From Gammaproteobacteria bacterium (lineage in GTDB: Bacteria; Pseudomonadota; Gammaproteobacteria; Pseudomonadales; Pseudohongiellaceae), in NCBI GenBank assembly GCA_019654215.1, contig BPDI01000005.1, forward strand, positions 41,780-105,779: a stretch of DNA of 64,000 bases. The letters run 5' to 3'. The notes under the pieces were generated by a model. That model did no database searches, had not been told where the DNA came from, and saw only the letters and a program-made list of their open reading frames with translations. This document shows positions 57,609-64,000 of this stretch, piece by piece. How positions within the stretch are numbered: the first letter of the stretch is position 1; each line of letters begins with the position of its first letter. A program made the translations under genes and the position numbers.

Positions 57609-58949
57609 CTAGTCACCATTGGCCGCAGTCAAGTTGGCGCTGCGTTCTGCCTTTAGCCGCTCAAATTGATCTTCATTTAAATAAGTAATGCCCAGCCAGA
57701 GATGAGACATTTCGTCGACCCCTCTCTGACCGAATACTACCCATTGGCGATGATCTGGGTTATGAGGATTATCAGCGGTATTGTCCCAGGTTGAAGTGAT
57801 CATCAGCATGGTGCCAGCGGGTAATAATGGTGCTACATCATCGGCAAATTCATAATTAATTTGCCAGGAGTGATCATACTTGTCGACACGCGCCAACATC
57901 TCTCTTCTGCCATCAGGATAAACTGCTTCAAGCGATTGTGCTTTGCCGCGCATATGCATGTGTGGGCGAAAGCTGGTGATTAAAGCAGGGCGGCTAAGAA
58001 CTCTGACTCCTTGCAGTGACTTTATTGAATTCGGGGGAAGTACCAAGTCATTGGCCCACAATCCACCGGGACCGGAATCGGCAGCGAAGAATTGTTCGCC
58101 TCGTGTTTGAAACTCAGGCTCGTAGTCTTCTGGATATAACCATACAGCGGCTTCCGCTTGTTCGTGATGAACAACTTCATTGATGGGAAAATAATGCAGG
58201 TTCCAATTAATTGTTCCGTTTGGATAGATTAGCATTCCAGTCCCATCTGGAAACATATCTCCGCCTTTGCCTACACCCTGTCTGCCTACAGGTCCAGAAT
58301 AACGGTTACCATTTTCATCGAACGATATTAATGTCGCATGACCGTGATGCAATACCTTCGCGCCCAGGGGATAGGAGCCTTTTAATTCAGTCGCGCGAAC
58401 ATAACGAGGTTTATCGATCAGGCCTTCAAAAGTTGTATTGCGCACCCACCACTGATCTTGAGCGTTCGCTGCAACTGTATAGGGAGGGGATTTAACCACG
58501 AAGTTAGGCTCACCAAGGAGAGAGGACAATTGCCATTCGCCAACATCAGGTAATTCTGGCTGCGCGGGCATTAAAGCTGGATCACCTTGTGGCGCACCAT
58601 TTGCTGCCCAGTTAACTACCTTAGCTATCTGCTCATCGCTAAGTGAAACGTCATTCTTATAATCCTGGATTCCTGTTGTGAGATCTAAATGCCAGGGAGG
58701 CATTTCACGGCGTTCTACCTTATAGCTAATCAAAGGTGCCCAGGGTCGAACTTCTTCATAGCTCAACAGGGACATCGGTCCAATGCCATCGGGATTATGA
58801 CAGGTTGAGCACTTATCGAAGAGGATGGTGGCAATATCTTCGGTGTAAGTAATGGCTCTCTCTTGAGCATTCACCGGAGAAAGGCCAAGTGCGAAAAGGG
58901 AACCAAGGAGAAATAATCTTTTTCTACCAATTAAGAATTTCATAGCCAT
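57609..58949 (-). CDS. Cytochrome c / PHM-like copper monooxygenase fusion, distant copy
   Basis: 446 residues, intact. ATG 58949 or 58943 may start it; GGAGAG lies just upstream of both. Heme motif CSTCH is at 47-51, with the same GIGPMSLLSYEEVRPWAPL block as the tandem copies. Copper ligands are H201-H202, H252, H330-x-H332 (RPHMHMRG) and Met 414 (VDEM). It is clearly diverged from copies 1-3 but has identical architecture. First gene of a six-gene minus-strand operon, and divergent from the selenoprotein-like redoxin gene across 183 bases. The electron path redoxin-heme-copper is an inference. Confidence 0.83.
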   Translation of the reverse strand: MAMKFLIGRKRLFLLGSLFALGLSPVNAQERAITYTEDIATILFDKCSTCHNPDGIGPMSLLSYEEVRPWAPLISYKVERREMPPWHLDLTTGIQDYKNDVSLSDEQIAKVVNWAANGAPQGDPALMPAQPELPDVGEWQLSSLLGEPNFVVKSPPYTVAANAQDQWWVRNTTFEGLIDKPRYVRATELKGSYPLGAKVLHHGHATLISFDENGNRYSGPVGRQGVGKGGDMFPDGTGMLIYPNGTINWNLHYFPINEVVHHEQAEAAVWLYPEDYEPEFQTRGEQFFAADSGPGGLWANDLVLPPNSIKSLQGVRVLSRPALITSFRPHMHMRGKAQSLEAVYPDGRREMLARVDKYDHSWQINYEFADDVAPLLPAGTMLMITSTWDNTADNPHNPDHRQWVVFGQRGVDEMSHLWLGITYLNEDQFERLKAERSANLTAANGD

Positions 58950-59016
58950 ATGCTCTCCATAGAGTGGGCTTGCAGGCGTTGATCACAAAACTACGAATCT
59001 GAGCTGAAAGCATAAG

Positions 59017-59031
59017 TTTCCAATTGGGAAA
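59017..59031. promoter_or_regulatory. Candidate operator in the divergent promoter region
   Basis: Inverted repeat TTTCC-5-GGAAA midway between the divergent monooxygenase and redoxin genes. Position suits an operator serving both; no factor can be named. Confidence 0.25.
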
Positions 59032-59132
59032 TGTCCATGGAAAAGCCACTAAATTTCTAAAAATGACAAGATATTCAGATCTTTACTGGCATGGCTGTAC
59101 CAACCCCGAAACAAGTGATAGCATCCATACCA

Positions 59133-60266
59133 ATGAGAATAATAATTCAAAAATCCTTGTTTGCTTTATATCTCGCCCTCTGTGGTAGTTTGGTTGTGGC
59201 TCAGGAGCGCGAAGCCATCGTGGTAGCAGAACTCGGTCCTCAGGTGGGTGAACAGGTTCCAGATTTCGAACTGAAAGATCAATTTGGTGAAACTCACAGC
59301 CTCGATTCCATAATGGGTCCGAACGGAGCGATGTTATTATTCCACCGTTCGGCGGACTGGTGACCATACTGTAAAGCGCAACTCGTGGAGTTGCAGGACC
59401 AACTCGAAGAACTGGAAGCCCAGGGTATAGGGATAGCTGCAATAAGCTATGATTCGGAAGAAGTGCTTTCCGATTTCGCCGAACGTCGCGGAATTACTTT
59501 TCCATTGCTGGCAGACGATGATTCCGCAGTAATAACTGACTACGGAATTGTGAACACTGCAGCAGAAGAGGGCATCGGTGAGAACGCTGATGATCCTGAC
59601 GTGCAGGCTGATGTTGCTAGGTACGTTTCTGTATTTGGTGCCAATCCCATGATCGTGGGGACTCCTTATCCCGGTACCTTCATGATTAATTCTGGCGGTG
59701 AAGTAACTTCCAGATTTTTCGAAGAGTTCTATCGCGAACGTAATACCACCACCAATGTAATGCTCAAATTAGGTGTGGGATTATCGCCGATTGCTGCGGT
59801 TGAAGGAGAAACTGCACATCTTAAGTTCACTGCTTATCCTTCCAATACTTCGGTAACGGTTGGCACTAGATTCTCTCTTGCGCTAGATGTAGAGCCTGGT
59901 CCTAACATGCATGTCTATGCTCCAGGTGCAGATGTGAAAGGCTATCAAGTAATTGGTTTCAATTTAGATAAACCGGACATTGCGCGCGTAGAACCTGTGG
60001 AATATCCAGCTTCAGAAATTTATTACTTCGAGCCATTGGATGAGTATGTACCGGTTTACCAGGAGTCATTTACGCTTCTGCAAGAAATCGTAATGGATGG
60101 CAGTGCTGAAACCGAAGAGATCATGTCGAGTCGTGATGCGCTTACTCTAACCGGAACTCTCGAGTATCAAGCTTGCGACGATGCAATTTGTTTTTTACCA
60201 CAAAGCATTCCTGTTTCATTTACCGTTGATTTGGAATTACCAGACCGTCAACGGGCAAATCGCTAA
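59133..60266 (+). CDS. Redoxin-DsbD-alpha fusion, candidate selenoprotein (in-frame TGA)
   Basis: Exported protein of about 377 residues. ATG 59133 opens a signal peptide (IQKSLFALYLALCGSLVVAQ). A thioredoxin/peroxiredoxin-like domain follows (VGEQVPDFELKDQFGETHSLD), and its active site reads SADW-TGA-PYCKAQL. The TGA (59361-59363, codon 77) replaces the first Cys of a CPYC motif; Cys 80 is kept. The frame continues unbroken after it to TAA-free 60266 with good redoxin sequence (ISYDSEEVLSDFAERRGITF, PGTFMINSGGEV). The C-terminal part (about 225-370) resembles the periplasmic alpha domain of DsbD, with YQACDDAIC (Cys 348, 353). A SECIS-like hairpin follows the TGA. A nonsense mutation is the alternative. 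Confidence 0.75.
59378..59394 (+). promoter_or_regulatory. Candidate bacterial SECIS hairpin
   Basis: Perfect 7-bp stem GCAACTC / GAGTTGC with loop GTG. The loop starts 21 bases after the TGA at 59361-59363, and its first base is G. These fit the bacterial SECIS pattern known from FdhF-type elements (short apical loop with a G in the first two positions, about 16-37 bases from the UGA). Confidence 0.6.
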
Positions 60267-60446
60267 ACCAATTTAGTCTGCTGCTTAATGCAAAAAACAA
60301 TCTCGAGTTGTAGGATTTTTTGCGTCAAACTAGGCTAGAAAAAGAAGATCCTGAAGCAGTCCCAGCGTAAAGTCTGGAATCTGGTTCCAATTCAAACGTA
60401 GCTGATTGATACTTACTAGCAAAGAATAATTGCTGGAGGGTTAGTC

Positions 60447-61331
60447 GTGAGCGCTCGCATAGTTGGTTTGTTTCTCTTATTTATTTTAATGCATATACCA
60501 TCGGTAGCACAGGGACCATACGATCAAAGTTTTGCCCCTGATGTTCCTGTTCCTGATGGCTTTAGAGCGAATCGCACTTCCTACTCGGCAATAATGGATG
60601 TGCTGGAGCCAACTCGAATAGAAGTCACAGATGCGCAACTTGCAAGGCTAGAGGAAATCCCGCTTGAAGTAATTTTTAGTGCACTAGGTAATTATCGTTT
60701 GAATTACGCAACGGGATTTCAAAACACTCAGCCGGGCTCAAGGCTAGTAGGTAGGGCATTGACTATGCGATTTTTACCACCACGCCCAGATCTCACCGAT
60801 GCAGTTCTTAAGTTGGCGGAAGAAGGCAACTGGGATCGGCGGTACTATGCTCGTGCAGCGGAAGAAGTCAAGCCAGGGGATGTGGTTGTAGCTGAGTTAG
60901 GTGGTAGTGATGGCCATAATCTATTCGGCGACATGGGAGCAACCGGCATACAGATGCGTGGCGCTGCTGGTGTAATTATTGATGGTGGCATGCGCGATTA
61001 CACAGGCTTAAGAGACGAACGTTTCGCAGAGTTTCCAGTACTGCATAAGTTCAGTGATCCTCACACCACATCATGGTTAGGTGTGGAGTACAACGCACCA
61101 GTTAGAATTGGTGGCATTACTGTATTGCCTGGCGATGTTGTTGTCGGTGACGACGGCGGAGTATTTTTCTTTCCACCCTCGATGGTAGAGATTGTCTTGG
61201 AATACGCGGACTTGGTAGCAGACCGTGAGAAATTTCAACTGGAGCTATTGGAAGACAGAGAGTTTCGCTTTCGCGATATCTACCCCCTGTCTCCTGAATT
61301 GCAGGCTGAGTTTGAAAGATTGAGAAATTAG
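60447..61331 (+). CDS. Secreted RraA-like protein
   Basis: 294 residues with signal peptide (IVGLFLLFILMHIPSVAQ). GTG 60447 is the start, with GGAGGG about 8 bases upstream. The RraA/HMG-aldolase core is clear: ELGGSDGHNLFGDMGATGIQMRGAAGVIIDGGMRDY and GVEYNAPVRIGG-x-TVLPGDVVVGDDGG. Cytoplasmic relatives are RNase E inhibitors or 4-hydroxy-4-methyl-2-oxoglutarate aldolases. The conserved GDMGATG and DGGMRD residues of the aldolase-type site are present, but export makes the substrate unknown. Its stop overlaps that of the convergent M16 gene. Confidence 0.82.
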   Translation: MSARIVGLFLLFILMHIPSVAQGPYDQSFAPDVPVPDGFRANRTSYSAIMDVLEPTRIEVTDAQLARLEEIPLEVIFSALGNYRLNYATGFQNTQPGSRLVGRALTMRFLPPRPDLTDAVLKLAEEGNWDRRYYARAAEEVKPGDVVVAELGGSDGHNLFGDMGATGIQMRGAAGVIIDGGMRDYTGLRDERFAEFPVLHKFSDPHTTSWLGVEYNAPVRIGGITVLPGDVVVGDDGGVFFFPPSMVEIVLEYADLVADREKFQLELLEDREFRFRDIYPLSPELQAEFERLRN

Positions 61332-63988
61332 TCGGTGGGATTTCCGTCGGCATCGAGAATCTCGATGTCGGCTATTCCCAAGGCTTCAATATCAGCTTCG
61401 ACCTGATTGCGATCACCTACAACCAGCCACACCAAATTCTCAGGCCTAACAACTCCACGAGCTGCTTCGGCCACATCTTCGATATTTAACGAACGAACTC
61501 TCTCGGCATAGCGATCGAAGTAGTCATCTTCATAACCGAATCGGACAATTTCCCTCAGTGACCCAGAAACCGCGTTATTGGTTTCCCAACGGCCGGCCAG
61601 ACGCAGAGACTGAGAGTCTTGTGCTTTTTGCACTTCATCTCGAGTTGGAGGAGCTTCACCGATAAATCCTCGCAGCTCATTTATAACTTCCTGCATGGAA
61701 TCGGCAGTTCGATCAGTTTGAACTGGTGCCTGAACAAAGAAAGGTCGTTGGCTATTGGTGGGAATCATTATAGTTCTCGAACCATAGGACCAACCTTTAT
61801 CTTCCCGCAAATTCATATTGATGCGCGACGTGAATGAACCACCAAGAATATTGTTCATAGTGCCAATGGCAATCTCGGTTTCGTCTTCCACCGCGGGAGC
61901 AATATGGCCAGCGTAGATTACAGACTGCAACGAGTCAGGTCGGTCAATTAGAAAGATTTTGGATTCTTGTTGGTGAGCAACATCGGAAACGTTTTTTGCG
62001 GGCACATTACCTGGTTGCCAATCTGCAAACTGTTCTTCTAACAGTGGTACAAGAGTATCGAGATCAGTATCACCCACAATGATAAGGGTTGCGTTGTTGG
62101 GTTTGAACCATGCGCGCACGAAATCAACCAGATCATTTCTTTGCAGGTTTCTTACTGAATCTAGTGTGCCACTACCAGTTAGTCCTTGCCCATAAGCATG
62201 ATCGGCGCCATAAATAAGTTTTGGAAATACTCGCTGGGCCATTGCGATAGGCGTAGTTTGCTCTCGTTGGATACGAGCGAGTTGTTCTTGTTTTAATCTG
62301 TCTAATTCCGACTGAGGAAATGATGGATTAAGAATCACATCGGCGAACAGCTCTAATGATGGCTCAAGATTCTCCGTCAGTGCATTGAGCGTGACATTGG
62401 AGGTATCGAGGTTTGAACCGGTAGTAAGAACCGCCCCCAACATTTCCAGCTCTTCACTTATCTCCAAGGAAGTTAAGTAATCGGTTCCCTCATCCAACAT
62501 GTTCATTGCTAGTGAAGCCGTACCTGGCAAAGCCAACTGATCTGCTGCATAACCAGCATTCACCATTAATTGAATGCCAACAGTTGGAATTGCATTACGT
62601 TCTGTTAGGACGACGCTTAAGCCATTGGAAAGTTCGGTTCTTTGGATATCAGGGAAAGACACATCAGGAGGTGTGTCTAGATCAGGTAGGCGAGATCGGT
62701 CGACGCTTTCACCGCGAGCAGCATAACGCGGGAATGGCTCGACTTCTAAGACATAAACACCATCGGTTAACCACCGATTGGCTGCGTCGCGGATGCTTTC
62801 GACCGTAGCGTTTTGTTGATCAACAATGGTTTGCTTATAGGCATCAGGACTGCCGCCATAAACTTCACTTCGGGCGAGGGCATCAGATTTGCCTCCAAAG
62901 CCACCGATGCGTTCGATACCACGAATAAAGCGCGCGCGTATTTGTGTTCGCACGCGATTCAATTCATCTTGTTCTGGGCCTTCGGTCAGCAAGCGATTCA
63001 TTTCTTCATCAATTGCTGCTTCCACCGCAGTTAAATCATTTCCAGGATTTGCTGTAGCTTGAATGATAAACATAGAAGCGATTTCACCGGCCTGAATAAA
63101 TGCAGTTACATCTGTTGCTATTTGATCTTGATAAACCAGACGGTTGTAAAGACGGGAATTTTTACCATCCGCTAACACACTGGAATACAAATCAAGCAGG
63201 CTAGTATCGGTAGATAAGGAATTAGGCACATTCCAGACTTTATAAAGACGTGCCTGTGGCACACGATCCTGCATTACCTGGCGTTGCTCTCCGGTGCGCT
63301 TTGCTATCCATTCCGCATGTTTGGCAATTGGCGGTGAAGGAGGAATATGACCAAAGTATTGGTTCGCCTTTGCTAATGCTTCATCGGGCGAAATATCGCC
63401 AGCGATCACGATAACTGCATTATTCGGCCCATAATAGGTGCGGAACCATTCTTGTACATCTTCTAGCGATGCTGCATTGAGATCTTCCATAGAACCAATT
63501 ACGGAATGGGCATATGGATGGTTATAGGGGAAAACTGCTTCAAGAATCGCGGTAAATACTTTGCCATATGGTTGATTTTCGCCTTGACGTTTTTCGTTTT
63601 GCACAACGCCGCGTTGTTCATCTAATTTGGCCTGATCAACTGCGCCTAATAAATGACCCATACGATCTGATTCCATCCATAACACTTGATCTAGGGCATT
63701 CTTGGGAACGTTTTGGAAATAATTAGTTCGATCTAGATTCGTAGTTCCATTCAGATCGGTAGCACCAACCCGTTCCAATACCTGGAAATAATCATCATTG
63801 AAATTTTCAGAGCCATTAAACATTAAATGTTCAAACAGGTGAGCAAAGCCTGATTTTCCAGCCGGTTCATTCTTCGAGCCAACGTGATACCAGATGTTTA
63901 CTGAAACGATTGGAGCCTTGTGATCTTCGTGAACGATCAAAGTCAAACCATTATCCAGAATAAACTTTTCAAACTGTATGTCCGGAAA
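61328..63988 (-). CDS. M16 zinc peptidase, two-domain (5' end uncertain)
   Basis: Insulinase-family metallopeptidase with two M16 domains in one chain, at least 872 residues. The inverted zinc motif is HLFEH in GFAHLFEHLMFNGSE, and the third ligand is the Glu of VVQNEKRQ about 78 residues later. The second, inactive-type domain begins near residue 435 (ELSNGLSVVLTERNAIPTV). The upstream part QFEKFILDNGLTLIVHEDHKAP shows that coding continues before any start codon. A TGA in frame at 63989-63991 then blocks it, so the signal peptide is either in another frame (indel) or beyond the window. Probably periplasmic. Confidence 0.87.
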   Translation of the reverse strand, partial: FPDIQFEKFILDNGLTLIVHEDHKAPIVSVNIWYHVGSKNEPAGKSGFAHLFEHLMFNGSENFNDDYFQVLERVGATDLNGTTNLDRTNYFQNVPKNALDQVLWMESDRMGHLLGAVDQAKLDEQRGVVQNEKRQGENQPYGKVFTAILEAVFPYNHPYAHSVIGSMEDLNAASLEDVQEWFRTYYGPNNAVIVIAGDISPDEALAKANQYFGHIPPSPPIAKHAEWIAKRTGEQRQVMQDRVPQARLYKVWNVPNSLSTDTSLLDLYSSVLADGKNSRLYNRLVYQDQIATDVTAFIQAGEIASMFIIQATANPGNDLTAVEAAIDEEMNRLLTEGPEQDELNRVRTQIRARFIRGIERIGGFGGKSDALARSEVYGGSPDAYKQTIVDQQNATVESIRDAANRWLTDGVYVLEVEPFPRYAARGESVDRSRLPDLDTPPDVSFPDIQRTELSNGLSVVLTERNAIPTVGIQLMVNAGYAADQLALPGTASLAMNMLDEGTDYLTSLEISEELEMLGAVLTTGSNLDTSNVTLNALTENLEPSLELFADVILNPSFPQSELDRLKQEQLARIQREQTTPIAMAQRVFPKLIYGADHAYGQGLTGSGTLDSVRNLQRNDLVDFVRAWFKPNNATLIIVGDTDLDTLVPLLEEQFADWQPGNVPAKNVSDVAHQQESKIFLIDRPDSLQSVIYAGHIAPAVEDETEIAIGTMNNILGGSFTSRINMNLREDKGWSYGSRTIMIPTNSQRPFFVQAPVQTDRTADSMQEVINELRGFIGEAPPTRDEVQKAQDSQSLRLAGRWETNNAVSGSLREIVRFGYEDDYFDRYAERVRSLNIEDVAEAARGVVRPENLVWLVVGDRNQVEADIEALGIADIEILDADGNPTD

Positions 63989-64000
63989 TCAGTGATTTGT

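Noticed and set aside
60290..60323. Inverted repeat GCAAAAAA/TTTTTTGC after the candidate selenoprotein gene as terminator
   Set aside because: The stem is mostly A/T with a large irregular interior; possible, but too weak to call.
63989..63991. In-frame TGA upstream of the M16 peptidase, considered as a second selenocysteine codon
   Set aside because: Flanking residues (TNH-stop-FPDIQFEKF) match no redox motif, the site lies before the conserved domain, and no hairpin was seen within reach in the few bases available. More likely an indel or the true gene edge.
1..64000. CRISPR arrays, insertion sequences, phage genes, tRNA and rRNA
   Set aside because: I looked for regularly spaced repeats, transposase or integrase motifs and RNA gene signatures by eye and found none. 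A tool-based scan (tRNAscan-SE, Infernal, ISfinder) could still find something I missed.

Overview
The window looks like a chromosomal segment from a free-living, probably marine, heterotrophic gammaproteobacterium. The evidence is the modABC/modE set, HisC, a YdiJ-like D-2-hydroxyacid dehydrogenase, many signal-peptide hydrolases and an AT-leaning composition. Planctomycete-style secreted redox families (DUF1549/DUF1553, DUF1501, single-heme c domains fused to PHM-like copper domains) are also present. The lineage call is inference. No rRNA, tRNA, CRISPR, phage or IS element was recognised.

Layout. 1-3224: molybdate uptake modABC facing the regulator modE. 3376-7119: metallo-beta-lactamase-fold hydrolase, a decayed amidohydrolase, a YjiH-like membrane protein and hisC. 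7395-9236: cupin and an unknown His/Met-rich secreted protein. 9376-11638: GMC oxidoreductase with its Tat-exported small subunit. 11964-20050: three tandem heme-copper monooxygenase-like genes, a 'CCWTN' secreted protein, and a divergent redoxin-cytochrome c-monooxygenase fusion. 20068-28248: unknown protein, MFS transporter, serine hydrolase, a thioesterase/alpha-beta hydrolase/kynureninase operon (kynU broken) and a TPR-like protein. 28281-45343: secreted peptidases and amidohydrolases (two M14, M19, gamma-glutamyltransferase), a 3-hydroxyisobutyrate-dehydrogenase-like enzyme, an iodotyrosine-deiodinase-like nitroreductase and cupins. 45473-54846: FAD/Fe-S dehydrogenase, DUF1549/DUF1553 plus DUF1501 pair, and a cytochrome-fused quinoprotein dehydrogenase. 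54908-58949: a minus-strand operon of monooxygenase, CCWTN protein, a 'PD-x-x-G-x-W' protein, two tiny sister membrane proteins and a cupin. 59133-63988: a divergent redoxin-DsbD-alpha fusion with an in-frame TGA at its active-site Cys, an RraA-like protein and an M16 peptidase.

Most notable. (i) The redoxin at 59133 is probably a selenoprotein: the TGA sits where the first Cys of a CPYC motif belongs, the frame continues, and a 7-bp hairpin with a G-starting loop follows at bacterial-SECIS distance. (ii) A module pairing a heme-copper monooxygenase with a CCWTN protein occurs twice, 40 kb apart. Each copy lies opposite a divergent redoxin gene, and in one copy the redoxin is itself fused to a monooxygenase. 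This suggests an undescribed extracytoplasmic oxidative system. (iii) Two unannotated small membrane proteins sharing a PG-x-SDTIE motif sit inside the second copy's operon.

Caveat. About twenty genes carry single frameshifts, many in short homopolymers. This points mainly to uncorrected long-read or low-coverage assembly. I treat these as one gene each, give the approximate break, and reserve 'pseudogene' for genes with multiple or structural lesions.
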